Of a stretch of DNA of 64,000 nt, positions 45,861-58,092 are shown one piece after another. The stretch is from NCBI RefSeq assembly GCF_026151205.1, contig NC_087077.1, positions 20,237,198-20,301,197 on the forward strand, given 5' to 3'. A program made the position numbers and the translations under genes. This stretch comes from Bolinopsis microptera (taxonomy: Eukaryota; Ctenophora; Tentaculata; Lobata; Bolinopsidae). A model generated the notes under the pieces. That model did no database searches. It was given only the letters and a program-made list of their open reading frames with translations, and was not told where the DNA came from. The stretch's first letter is position 1, and the number at the start of each line of letters is the position of its first letter.

Positions 45861-48597
45861 GGGTGAAAGTGTCTAAATTTTGGTATTTCTAGGGGTGTTG
45901 TGTCTGAAGAATGGGAGGGAGGCCAACTAAATATTTTCTAACTAACAATGTTGTTCACATCAGGCCCTAACGTCTCTACGCAACAGAAGTGCTTCAAGGT
46001 TGAGAGTGAAATTCGTATCACCTGATGTATAACGAAACATTGAATATGCACATAATGAATATTGAATATGCACATAACTTTTAAAAACAAGAGAGAGGAA
46101 TGGTGGAGTTAGTTACGATGTGTCGCTGTAAAGCGTGCGATCGGGAGACTACAGACTGAGAGACGGAGCTAACAATTGAAAGGGTGACACACATTGGGGG
46201 AGATTGTAAGGAAGTAAGGCAGGGGTTCTCAAGGAATGTGCACATGTCTGTTACGGTTTGGAACAAAACTTCTAGTCTTACTGCTACTTGCAACAGCGAG
46301 GAATGGGGTGACACGATTCTCAGTCACCAAACTAGTTTAATGGATTGTTGAGCTTAACAAAGTTGAAATCAGGCGACATCGTCGATTAATTCAACTAAAA
46401 TACGAAGTTCGAGTGTAAAATTACCTAAATGTAAGAAGGAGCCAACAAGCCCGCACAACAGTGGCGTAACGTTACTTTGTGGCCGCCCCACCTGTGACTA
46501 CAGCTAGTAGGTGCCTCAGAGCTCTCTTAGTGGTCATGTGAGGCAGGAGTAAGCTAGGGTATTATAACAATAATCTGTTATCAGGGAAGAGTGCAAATTC
46601 CAGAATCACGGTCAGCTCATGAGTTGCGGGAGTGAGTCCTACTGAACACAACGCCAGCTGATCACTGCTGAACGCTGCTACCTCAAGTATTAAATATCAG
46701 GTTCAAGTAATATGATAATTAGCGGACACAGCAGTCCTTGTCCGGTGTACATGCCTGTTTGATTAGGATTTGGGAACCGCTTGTTTAACTGGGTTAATGG
46801 TTACTCAATAATTATATACCTAAATCTGCTTATATAAAACTAAAATAACTCTAATAATATATATACACCGCACGAAATTATGGACCTGGAAGTAAGATTA
46901 AATACTTCAGCTAATACACAATTCAAGATAAAAATTTAGAAGGACTGGACAATCTTGAGTTGACGAAAGACGAATATTCATTTAACCGATATTTTGTTTT
47001 GGCTGTACGTTGAAGCTTTACTTTGTCAGATGAGGTAATATCTGGTCAATATTAAGGAGTGAGCCCTGCTGAAGATTAGCGAATAACAGATCTTATTTTA
47101 AAGAGAGTCTGGCAAAGAAAATCTAAATGGAGGATTGAAAGGGCCAGGGTCTGTTGTGTGAAGTAGTGAGACCCTAATTTCTATGGTAAGAAGTGTCTCT
47201 GTCACCTACTAAGGGCAATAGGAGCGTCCCCCGGTTCCAACATTAGCCCAGCAAAGAAAATATCTCTAAATAAACATTAGCCCAGTAAAGAAAATATCTC
47301 TAAATAAACATTAGCCCATCGGAAATAGTTCAAAATAAACATGCCTAGTTATGATGAAAATACTTGGAGCATGAGGAATGAAATCATATCCCCAGAATAA
47401 TAGGTGAGCATCTGGCAGGACGAAAGGGAAGCTGCCAGTCAGACGTATGGCAGAGAAACTACAACTCTCCCAAACGGTATGTCAGGTAGCAACGCGTTAG
47501 GCGCCAGCTGACTGAGCTAAAATAAAAGAATTAATGAGCGTGAGTTGCGTGGAGTTGCACTTGCGCGCGTGCGGGGGAGAGTCCTGGCGCATGGCAACGC
47601 GGTGCGGGCACATGGCAACCAAGCTGCCTGACACTGCCTGTTAACAGATACAAGTAAAGCAAATCAATAGTCATCGGGTCTCTAGGCCTCATTAATCTAA
47701 TTAGATCATGGGAACGAAGGATGCACATTGGCGATCAGACTAATTGGATAAAATAGCGCTACAATGGCGCAATAAGCGGCAAATGACGGGGGAGACCTGG
47801 AGCTAGGAACGGGAAGCACAAATAGAACACTGCTTGATTAAAGTGGTGTGAGAACACCTCCTGGGTGGGGTTCAGTCAACAATAGAGGCTCCCAGGAGGC
47901 GATTTGTGTACAAAAGAGGTTCAAATAAAACATTAGGTACAATAACATCTAACAAAAACATTATCAGTCCGGCTGCTTTCCAGACCAGGTCTGACCACTC
48001 AGAAGACTTATGAGATATGTCATCCTGCACCAGGAACATATCAGATGCGTCGTCTCCTAGCAGTAGCAACCAATGATGCGACGTCTCCTAGCAACCAATG
48101 ATGCGTCGTCTCCGCTCATAAAACTCATAAAACTGAGAAAATATTTAAGATGGAATGGCGACCTGATACTTAAAACAGATCCTTGCTGGGTATTCGTCTA
48201 GCCTAAATGTAAGACCTGTCGGTAACACACAAATCCTCACTTTTCTAGGTTCTACATAACAAGGATCAGTACTGTACTTGTTCCTTAAAAAGAAAGTGAG
48301 CTCTTAGTAGTATTCCACCACTGCGGTCACGTTTGCAGGTGTTCTAGAATGTAGTAATAGTCAAGTGTTACCATGGTAACAATAGTCAAGTGTTGTTTGT
48401 TTGTTTGAATGTCAGATTATACCTTTCAACACTACTTGGAATAATTAAAGTTAAACTGTTAATTCATAATCTGTGCAGTAAACTCGGACTGTAGTTCTAG
48501 ACTTCCAACGATCTTCAAAGGAAAATCTGTATCCCTTACTCCTTGTATCTGTATCCTGCTAAGTTAAAACAAAACGTAGCTATTCACCAAGCAGTGC
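45861..48597. other. Non-coding arm sequence
   Basis: Collinear with 7,295-10,155. Includes three tandem copies of a CATTAGCCCAGTAAAG/AAAATATCTCTAAATAAA unit at about 47,245-47,320 (one on the left). No gene is supported. Confidence 0.5.
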
Positions 48598-48960
48598 TCC
48601 CTCTAACAAGCGACACAAAGAAAGTGAGATCTAGTTTTGCTGTTCTCTAACAAGCGACACAAAGAAAGTGAGATCTAGTTTTGCTGTTCTCTAACAAGCG
48701 ACACAAAGAAAGTGAGATCTAGTTTTGCTGTTCTCTAACAAGCGACACAAAGAAAGTGAGATCTAGTTTTGCCCGGTGCCCTCTAACAAGCGACACAAAG
48801 AAAGTGAGATCTAGTTTTGCCGTCCTCTAACAAGCGACACAAAGAAAGTGAGATCTAGTTTTGCCGTCCTCTAACAAGCGACACAAAGAAAGTGAGATCT
48901 AGTTTTGCCCGGTGCCCTCTAACAAGCGACACAAAGAAAGTGAGATCTAGTTCTGCCCGG
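48598..48960. repeat. 44-46-bp tandem repeat, 8 copies
   Basis: Units of CTCTAACAAGCGACACAAAG then AAAGTGAGATCTAGTTTTGC, with spacers that alternate in a block pattern. The left arm has three copies. Confidence 0.95.
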
Positions 48961-50144
48961 TGTCGTAGTTTTGTACCCTAAATTCCTGATGTCCCAAATT
49001 CCCGGATTCAACAGACAGTACTCACAAGCAGGAAGCTGCAAATCCTTTAATCTCAGTCCAAGGGCCCTGTTCTTTAATCTCAAGTCGGTAGACGATATCG
49101 GCTGATTGTCAAGTGTCGTGGTAAACAATTAGTGACTACAATTAGTGACTACAACCTATATCATCATCATATCGTGTTTCCATAGATACTTATTACTGAT
49201 CTACGTAAGGATTTCAGACAAGGGAAATGTCAGACTTATAAATTGAATAGAAGGGAGGTATCTTTGTTATTGGTAATGATGCACAGCGGGGTCGGATGCA
49301 GCAGGGTGTAGACTGTAGCACAAACAACAAAACCCTGGTAATGATGCACAAACAACAAAGCCCTGGCCATGGCACGGCCCAAATATTTGCTCTGGACTGA
49401 ACAACAATGTTTTGATAAACGATCAAGGAACCCTAAAAAGTAGAAATCAGAAACAAGCGGCAGATCACAGAAAACAGCACGATAGTCAGACAAATTGGAG
49501 TATGCTCGAGCGCAAACAAGAAAACCCTGGCCATGGCACGGCCCAAATATTTGCTCTGGACTGAACAACAATGTTTTGATAAACAGAGGAACCCTAAAAA
49601 GTAGAAATCAGAAACAAACGGCAGATAGTCAGAACACAACAGCAACAACGCTGGAGCTACAGCAGCTAACCTTTCACTTTCAGCAGGCAATATGCACTAC
49701 AACCTTACAACAATGTTCCCTGCTACTGGAGCAATATGAACACTCTTTACTGACTGTCCGTTATATATCAAGACGCGATGAAACTACCGGACTTGCAACC
49801 CCATGTACGTGGCAGTGACGTTTTTAAACTGTTTTGAACAATTTCCTTATCACATATGTTCCAGTACTCCCTGCTACTGGAGTAATATGTTCCGAACCCA
49901 GCACAGTGACGCAAATTGGCAAACCCAGTCCCTGAAATACTATGGGTTTCTAGGCTCGCGTTTACGGGTATTCCAGTCTTTACTGTAACTAATCAACACT
50001 CTCATATTAACATGTTATCATCAAAGTAAACTGCCAAAAGTAGTTACAAACATCACAAAATGACGTACACTGCTAGTTACCATAGTAACACTGCACACCC
50101 TTCCTGTATTAATAGTGTGCTTCTGGAAATTCTGGAAACCTTAA
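48961..50144. other. Non-coding arm sequence with a local duplication
   Basis: A segment of about 130 bp with AACAAAACCCTGG, CATGGCACGGCCCAAATATT and GCTCTGGACTGAACAACAAT is repeated at about 49,320-49,460 and 49,510-49,630, whereas the left arm (6,640-6,800) has one copy. ORFs here mirror each other between the copies and have no known domain. Confidence 0.6.
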
Positions 50145-51481
50145 AGGATGAGGGGACCTTAGAAAAAGTTTTTTTCTCGTGCAAATCCTTTTATTACATT
50201 AATCGTATAAACCACTTTAGTGAAATCCGCAAAGTTGTATTTCATTCGCGCGCCGAGATATCCAGCCAAAACAATTTGAACCTGTGACGTCAATTATGTG
50301 AGTTGCTCTGATCCGCGCATATAGAAATACAGGTAAAATGAGCGTGCGGGCCGACTAAATTAATAATTAAGAATACATTAACAATTTACGATACTAACGA
50401 GCCTATAACCAATGGAGAGGAGACTTTTTATGACCGGTTGAAAAAAGAATTATCACCCTACGATAACCATGAGCCGAGATACACCTGAAATAAGATTGAA
50501 GTCACACAGAAAGGCATGTAAATTATGTATATTTATAGCTCCCAACGTAACACCTAGCAACTCCCTGTATCGTACCACAGTTGATATATCAATATGTCAT
50601 ATCAACACAACACGGTCCTAATAAAAATGGATCGGGTAGGTATGAAATGCATGTCTTCATTCCAGTTGGACAAGCAACAAGCACCAAGCTTTTAAGTTCT
50701 AACTCACTATGTGACACTACTTATACGTAAGCAAGATTTGCAACTATCACACCAAGCAATATTATACCAAGCATAGCAGACGAACACATCCACATTCGTT
50801 ACGCTTTACACTCAAGTCACAGCAAACTAAAACGGTAAATTATAAATGAGTGTACAACTAAAGTCTAAAGGCCGGTACACGCCGCATTGTCAAACCGCAC
50901 GTGCGCACTCAGATAGGACTAGAGGCGCCAAGGGCCAGCTAGTAAAATGTCTTTTACTACATCATACATTCAACCGATTTTTAGATCTGTATTCTTGTAT
51001 GAAGAAATATGCCGATTTTTAATTGTGTCCATATCGGGTTTCAAACAAGTCAAAACAAAATAGCAGTTTGTGGTTTAGTTAGCGGATGCTACTTATCTTA
51101 GCTATTTATAAATAGAAATACCTACTACAACTACAAGAAAGCCTTTCTGAGTTACATTTAACTATTAAGGAGAATTATTCGTAACTTAGATCTTGACTAG
51201 TTCAGTGCAAACAAAGATACCACTCTCGCAAACGCCAAAGGTAACACGACGTAATTGAAACAGCACAGAAGAAAATGCTGACACAAGCGAAGGGTGCGCG
51301 CGCACGTTGGTCTTAACACATAATTGACGTCACAGCCCAAAATTGCTATCAGCCAATAGGAGCGCGGCGTGATATTGCACGAATTATCGATTTCACAGTC
51401 CGGCGTATTTTTTGATTCTACACACTTTCACAGGACTTAAACGCGAATATTTGGAAGTAAATTCTAAGGTCCCCTCATCCT
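50145..51481. mobile_element. Non-autonomous TTAA-flanked DNA transposon (piggyBac-like signature), 1,337 bp
   Basis: The element begins AGGATGAGGGGACCTTAGAA and ends with the exact reverse complement, a perfect 20-bp terminal inverted repeat. It is flanked by TTAA on both sides (50,141-50,144 and 51,482-51,485). The left arm has the empty site with a single TTAA at 6,073-6,076. A second, subterminal inverted pair of 19 bp (CTGTGACGTCAATTATGTG) lies at 50,282-50,300 and 51,317-51,335. TTAA target duplication is characteristic of the piggyBac superfamily. No transposase frame is present, so it would need enzyme from elsewhere. This is the clearest mobile insertion in the window. Confidence 0.9.
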
Positions 51482-51485
51482 TTAA

Positions 51486-52977
51486 ACTACTACTCCTCTG
51501 ATAGTGACGAAATAACACTAACACTGCTTAACACTGAGAAATGTATTAATATTACATAACTGGCAGGTGAGTAATGAGTATAAGGCAGATCTAGTTTTGG
51601 GTATAATGTCCTAAATTCTCAAACTAATAAGACTACAGATTGCAGACTACAGATTGCAGACTACAGACTGAGATACAGGAAGCTTTAAACCCCTCAATAT
51701 TGATCTGGTAGACAACAACGACTGATTGTCAAAGCTGCGTCGTCTCCTAGCAACCAATGCTGCACAATTAGAGGTACTAAAACGCATGTCATCATTTATA
51801 TCGTGTTTCCAAAGATACTGATTACTGAACCAAGGTAAACACTCGAAACAGGGAAATTGGCTGAACCAGACAAACGAGTTGAAATGGAGGAGAGGTGACT
51901 TTGTAACGAGACATTTGCCGACAAGGCAAGTGCCGACGTTTTGGTCCAAGTGTGAGCAAAACGTTGGCCACACTGTAACTTTGCATCACAAGATTTCCGG
52001 GCGCGGCCCTGAAGAAGGGTGACCCCGGCCCTGAAGAAGGGTGGCCCCGGCCCTGGAACGACTGTGCCTGTGGTCAGATAATGATTTCCAGATGATTTAA
52101 AAGGAGAGATTTCTGCAGAGGTACCTTGCGGCACAATCTCAGATTGCTGCAGAGGTACCTTGCGGCACAGTCTCAGATTGCCTGCGGAGGTACCTTGCGG
52201 CACAGTCTCAGACATTAATTTGGCACTAGATTTAACACAACCTACCTAGACGACCTGATACCACTGACTGACAAATTATTTAAACCCTTAATTTCAATAA
52301 ACAATGTGGGAAACCTAAAAAACGGTCCGATTTGCAGAGTCAGACAGATTAAAAGGGTGGACTGAGCTAAGTACCAATAACCTCAGACGTACTGTTGCTA
52401 GGATACCGTGTACCTCAGACGTACTGACTTTGAAGCTTCAAATACAGCATTAATAACGCGGTTGCTGCAAATAATGCAGTAATAATCTCAGACAGAGGGC
52501 GATGACGATCAGTGAGCCTGTCAGCAAGGTTAAATATCCCCACATTTTAGTACGTGTGGCAGTGACGTAGTGTTTTTAAACTGTTCTGAACGTTTTCCTT
52601 ATCTGTCAACTTCCGAACCCTGCAAAGTTCGCACTTTGGCAAACTCAATCCCTGAAACATTACAGGTTTCCAGGCTCGCGTTTACGGGCATTCTAGTCTT
52701 TACTGCAACAAATCAACACCATATTAAAATGTTATAATGTTATCATCAAAGGTAAACTGCCAAAGGTAGTTACAAACGAAATGACGCACGCTGCACACCC
52801 TCCCTCCAGAGTGTACCCTCCAGCTCACCCCAGAGTGTACAGGTACAGTACCATTAATAGCACTACTTCTGCAGAAGCAGTACGGCTCCCAGTTGTGGAG
52901 ATGACGCAAGAATACAACACTACATAGCACTGATAAGAGAAATGTATTGATATATGATGACTGGCAACTGAATATAT
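51486..52977. other. Non-coding arm sequence, source of a later duplication
   Basis: Collinear with 4,640-6,070. Three GGTACCTTGCGGCACA units lie at 52,100-52,215. The part from about 52,082 to 52,975 reappears at 54,011-54,858 within the composite insertion. The ORF at 51,647-51,973 partly matches 5,453-5,917 but has no recognised domain. Confidence 0.6.
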
Positions 52978-52992
52978 ATACATATCACCGGA

Positions 52993-53141
52993 GACTCGCG
53001 GGCGGAACAAAATATTGCACGCGCACGCGCGTGCAATATTTCATATGTCCCCGAGGGCGCTAGCCCGAGGAGGACATATTTTCGTATAGCACGGAGGGCC
53101 CATCGGGCCCGAGTGCTATACGATTTTTCCGCCCGCGGGTC
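52993..53141. other. Cloverleaf-like triple-hairpin module, copy 1
   Basis: An outer stem pairs GACTCGCGGGCGGAA with TTCCGCCCGCGGGTC (one mismatch). It encloses three hairpins in a row. The first is AAATATTGCACGCG/CGCGTGCAATATTT, a perfect 14-bp stem with loop CACG. The second is ATATGTCC/GGACATAT with an inner GGGC/GCCC. The third is CGTATAGCAC/GTGCTATACG with an inner GGGCCC/GGGCCC. A further GTGGAT/ATCCAC hairpin follows. I know of no standard RNA gene with this layout. Confidence 0.85.
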
Positions 53142-53468
53142 GAGGTGATGTGGATTATATCCACCAGCGGGCGTATTACAGTTAATATATAATTTTATAA
53201 ATAAACAATGGAGCTTGTATAAAAGTCAACTCTAGAAAAGGTCGCCACTAATTGTTGTAACCATGGTAACACGTCACGTGTTCAATGTAAGCCAATCATA
53301 AAGGGCTGTGTCGTATATAGGGGCTGGAGATGCACTGCATTCCTGGGCCGTGGGAATAATGAATGTAATGTCAGTGACGATGAATATCAATAATATAGGG
53401 GGATTATAGTGCTGATGTGTATTATGTAGTGTGTTATAATAACTTTGATATATATACATATCACCGGA

Positions 53469-53617
53469 GACTCGCGGGCGGAACAAAATATTGCACGCGC
53501 ACGCGCGTGCAATATTTCATATGTCCCCGAGGGCGCTAGCCCGAGGAGGACATATTTTCGTATAGCACGGAGGGCCCATCGGGCCCGAGTGCTATACGAT
53601 TTTTCCGCCCGCGGGTC
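53469..53617. other. Cloverleaf-like triple-hairpin module, copy 2
   Basis: Identical by eye to copy 1, 476 bases downstream. This unit is followed by the tail GATATAAATCAAAGTATCAT and the CTGCTCA/TGAGCAG hairpin rather than by another module. Confidence 0.85.
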
Positions 53618-54010
53618 GAGGTGATGTGGATTATATCCACCAGCGGGCGTATTACAGTTAATATATAATTTTATAAATAAACAATGGAGCTTGTATAAAA
53701 GTCAACTCTAGAAAAGGTCGCCACTAATTGTTGTAACCATGGTAACACGTCACGTGTTCAATGTAAGCCAATCATAAAGGGCTGTGTCGTATATAGGGGC
53801 TGGAGATGCACTGCATTCCTGGGCCGTGGGAATAATGAATGTAATGTCAGTGACGATGAATATCAATAATATAGGGGGATTATAGTGCTGATGTGTATTA
53901 TGTAGTGTGTTATAATAACTTTGATATAAATCAAAGTATCATGTCATCTGCTCACGAGCTGCATGAGCAGCCCTACCGGACACAAAAATAAAATGTATAT
54001 ATAGTCAGTG

Positions 54011-54858
54011 TAATAAGGAATTTCAAGGATTTCCAGATGATTTAAGAGGAGAGATTGCCTGCGGAGGTACCTTGCGGCACAATCTCAGACATTAACTCGG
54101 CAGAGCACTAGATTTAACACAACCTACCTAGACGACCTGATACCAGTACCACTGACTGACAAATTATTTAAACCCTTAATTTCAATAAACAATGTGGGAA
54201 ACCTAAAAAACGGTCCGATTTGCAGAGTCAGACAGATTAAAAGGGCGGACTGAGCTAAGTACCAATAACCTCAGACATTATAAAGGAGTAATGCCTCAGA
54301 CGTATTGACTTTGAAGCTTCAAATACAGCATTAATAACGCGGTTGCTGCAAATAATGCAGTAATAATCTCAGACAGAGGGTGATGACGATCAGTGAGTCT
54401 GTCAGCAAGGTTAAATATCCCAACATTTTAGTACGTGTGGCAGTGACGTCGTGTTTTTAAACTGTTCTGAACGTTTTCCTTATCTGTCAACTTCCGAACC
54501 CTGCAAAGTTCGCACTTTGGCAAACTCAATCCCTGAAACATTACAGGTTTCTAGGCTCGCGTTTACGGGCATTCTAGTCTTTACTGCAACAAATCAACAC
54601 CAGATTAAAATGTTATAATGTTATCATCAAAGGTAAACTGCCAAAGGTAGTTACAAACGAAATGACGCACGCTGCACACCCTCCCTCCAGAGTGTACCCT
54701 CCAGCTCACCCCAGAGTGTACAGGTACAGTACCATTAATAGCACTACTTCTGCAGAAGCAGTACGGCTCCCAGTTGTGGAGATGACGCAAGAATACAACA
54801 CTACATAGCACTGATAAGAGAAATGTATTGATATATGATGACTGGCAACTGAATATAT
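54011..54858. repeat. Second copy of arm DNA 52,082-52,975
   Basis: The block from GATTTCCAGATGATTTAAGA to GGCAACTGAATATA repeats the sequence just outside the insertion, with a few substitutions and fewer GGTACCTTGCGGCACA units. The junction TTTCAAGGATTTCC shows short homology between the module tail (GGAATTTCA) and the arm. The layout fits a tandem duplication of arm plus module after the insertion arrived. Confidence 0.85.
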
Positions 54859-55056
54859 ATACATATCACCGGAGACTCGCCAATCATAAAGGGCTGTGTC
54901 GTATATAGGGGCTGGAGATGCACTGCATTCCTGGGCCGTGGGAATAATGAATGTAATGTCAGTGACGATGAATATCAATAATATAGGGGGATTATAGTGC
55001 TGATGTGTATTATGTAGTGTGTTATAATAACTTTGATATATATACATATCACCGGA

Positions 55057-55205
55057 GACTCGCGGGCGGAACAAAATATTGCACGCGCACGCGCGTGCAA
55101 TATTTCATATGTCCCCGAGGGCGCTAGCCCGAGGAGGACATATTTTCGTATAGCACGGAGGGCCCATCGGGCCCGAGTGCTATACGATTTTTCCGCCCGC
55201 GGGTC
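55057..55205. other. Cloverleaf-like triple-hairpin module, copy 3
   Basis: Identical by eye to copies 1 and 2. A truncated module sits just before it (54,862-55,044), in which the sequence jumps from GGAGACTCGC straight to CAATCATAAAGGG, removing exactly the hairpin part. Confidence 0.85.
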
Positions 55206-55788
55206 GAGGTGATGTGGATTATATCCACCAGCGGGCGTATTACAGTTAATATATAATTTTATAAATAAACAATGGAGCTTGTATAAAAGTCAACTCTAGA
55301 AAAGGTCGCCACTAATTGTTGTAACCATGGTAACACGTCACGTGTTCAATGTAAGCCAATCATAAAGGGCTGTGTCGTATATAGGGGCTGGAGATGCACT
55401 GCATTCCTGGGCCGTGGGAATAATGAATGTAATGTCAGTGACGATGAATATCAATAATATAGGGGGATTATAGTGCTGATGTGTATTATGTAGTGTGTTA
55501 TAATAACTTTGATATAAATCAAAGTATCATGTCATCTGCTCACGAGCTGCATGAGCAGCCCTACCGGACACAAAAATAAAATGTATATATAGTCAGTGTA
55601 ATAAGGAATTTCACATGGAGACGATACAGAAACTGAAAATATTTTAGAGAACTCCGGGCTATATTGCTACTGGTCAAATTAAATGTCACTTGTTAGCGGG
55701 CTATATCATGAGCGGGCTGTAGAGATATCAGGCCCTTTGACAGCGGGCTGGCGAGAGCCCGCTATGCGAAAAAGCGCACGCTGGTGGA

Positions 55789-57424
55789 TATAAAAGAGCT
55801 CTCTCTCTCGCTCTCTCCCTTTAGGGGTAACAGTAACACGACACTAGAATATCTGCGAAGTAAAGTGGTCTGAAGAGTAAGGTGGTATCTGGTATTGGCT
55901 GAACATTACGTCACCCGACCAATACTCTCTCTCTCTCTCTCCGACCAAAACCGGATATTGAAGCTGCCAGCCTTGCCATATTCCTCCCCTGACTTCATCA
56001 TGTTGTATTAGTCTGATTATTAGTCGTTTGAACACAGTCTGTGTTATTAAGTAAGGGTTTAATTTGTCTAGTCTGTACAGTACATTTTATAAAGGAGTAA
56101 AGGTTTACCTCATCACACCAAATGATTATCTACATTTTACTAGCACACAAGTCACTCAATAATCTACATTTACTAGCACACAAGACATAAGTCACTCAAT
56201 AATCTACATTTACTAGCACACAAGACATAAGTCACTCAATAATCTACATTGACTTGCGAGATTCAATACAATCGAGATTAAACATACGTTGTTACGTTAT
56301 TATGGTGACAGTGAATTATCAAGAGCAGCACGAGCGAAATCTTGCAAAAAAAGAAACGCAAATTCTAAAAAGAAGGAAATTTTAGATTAAGAATTAAGTA
56401 GTGTGACTGTCACATATTTCCTCTATTCAAAGAATTAGTATTATTAATACCAAGAGCTTCATCATAGCTTGATTTGAAAACATGTTTACTACTAAATGGA
56501 TCAAACAATTTTTTTGACGGAAAAAACCCACGATTATAGAAAATCGGAAACCTTCGATTAAACTTAAGATGGCCTAATTGACAAATATTTCAATTTCCTT
56601 TACCATCTAACGTAATTTAATCGCTGCCGCTGAATTCACGCTCGTTGCACAATTACCTAAGTGGAGATGACGGAAAAGAGATCTTTTGACAGGTAAAATG
56701 TCAACGAACGTTCTGGAAAATCGGAAACTTTATAAATTTCAATTTCCTTTATTCTTGGAAATATAATCTATTTTAGGCTATGTCGCTTTTAATTAAAACA
56801 TTGCAAGCACATTTATGATTTGCATTGGAGAAGATGAAGGAAACAAAAAGGTATAATATTTCGGATAAAGTCGGCAACTTAAGATGTTGGAGGAGGAAAG
56901 TAGCAGCCGTACTACTGCAACTTGCAACTTATAAGAGTCCTTACGAGAGCGTGAGTACGAATATTATAGGTACTAGAGAGCTCATGCTCGTAGCAGAGAG
57001 TGAGGCTCTAAACCCACCGTACTGACTACTGGTACATTATAAAGGAGTAATGCTCCAAATCACGCTAAATAACCAAATCACGCGCCACGTGCGGAGAGAC
57101 GGCGGTGGTGAGGTAGCTAATCTATAAAATATTATAAAGGAGCATGGTTATATAATAACATAATATAACACATAATCGAGTTAGGAATACGAGAATATAA
57201 TATTCCTGATTAACGAAGCATGAAGCATGAAGATAAACCTATAACTGTTATTATCAGACGTAGAAGCAATAGAACCCACCACGGCCCTGGTGCAGTATAC
57301 TAATATATATATATATATATATAGTAGGATAGTGGAGCAGGAGTACCAAGGTTACAGTGCTACTCCGTGCCACGTGCGGGCTATCTGGCAGATGGTGGGA
57401 GATTATAATAAACCGGCCCTTATC
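55789..57424. other. Non-coding arm sequence
   Basis: Collinear with 1,200-4,210, but carrying single copies of the units that form large arrays on the left. An (AT)n run lies at 57,300-57,321. No gene is supported. Confidence 0.5.
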
Positions 57425-58092
57425 CGGCTTCTAGTCCTTACTTACCTGCACTTCACTGCTTCTAGTCCTTACTTACCTGCTTCTAGTCCTTACTTACCTG
57501 CGCTTCACTTCTTCTAGTCCTTACTTACCTGCGCTTCACTGCTTCACTGCTTCTAGTCCTTACTTACCTGCGCCACACTGCTGTCGTACAACACATAGCA
57601 CTAAACTGTTATTATAGCACTAATATTGTTTAATTAAAAGTAATGAATAAGTAAGGACTGCACTAAGATTGTTTAATTAAAAGTAATGAATAAGTAAGGA
57701 CTGCACTAAGATTGTTTAATTAAAAGTAATGAATAAGTAAGGACTGCACTAAGATTGTTTAATCAAAAGTAATGAATAAGTAAGGACTGCACTAAGATTG
57801 TTTAATTAAAAGTAATGAATAAGTAAGGACTGCACTAAGATTGTTTAATTAAAAGTAATGAATAAGTAAGGACTGCACTAAGATTGTTTAATTAAAAGTA
57901 ATGAATAAGTAAGGACTGCACTAAGATTGTTTAATTAAAAGTAATGAATAAGTAAGGGCTGCACTAAGATTGTTTAATTAAAAGTAATGAATAAGTAAGG
58001 ACTGCACTAAGATTGTTTAATTAAAAGTAATGAATAAGTAAGGACTGCACTAAGATTGTTTAATCAAAAGTAATGAATAAGTAAGGACTGCT
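57425..58092. repeat. Two adjacent arrays: 31-bp (about 5 copies) and 43-bp (about 11 copies)
   Basis: CTTCTAGTCCTTACTTACC/TGCGCTTCACTG units at 57,425-57,580 are followed by GACTGCACTAAGATTGTTT/AATTAAAAGTAATGAATAAG units at 57,615-58,092. The left arm has about two and three copies respectively. The word TCCTTACTT occurs in opposite orientation in the two units, which may explain how one array arose next to the other. Confidence 0.93.

Larger units (their letters stand above)
52978..55788. mobile_element. Right-arm-only composite insertion made of hairpin-rich modules
   Basis: The empty site is seen on the left: in right-arm orientation GCAACTGAATATAAAAGAGC is continuous there (4,628-4,650). 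On the right it is split into GCAACTGAATATA and ATATAAAAGAGCTC, so up to 5 bp (ATATA) is duplicated. The order is a 476-bp module (52,981-53,456), the same module plus a tail (53,457-54,010), a second copy of neighbouring arm DNA (54,011-54,858), a module missing about 293 bp (54,862-55,044), a complete module with tail (55,045-55,612) and a unique end piece (55,613-55,788) with AGCGGGCT/AGCCCGCT stems. The final bases CGCACGCTGGTGGATATA are nearly the inverse of TATATCCACCAGCGGGCG inside each module. No protein frame is present. Confidence 0.8.

Noticed and set aside
52993-53141. tRNA or tRNA-like gene from the cloverleaf shape
   Set aside because: Stem lengths (8-15 bp) and total length (149 nt) do not fit a tRNA, and no A/B box or CCA-type arrangement is visible.
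52978-55788. Helitron
   Set aside because: There is a GC hairpin near one end, but no TC start or CTRR end and the flanks suggest up to 5 bp of target duplication, which Helitrons do not make.
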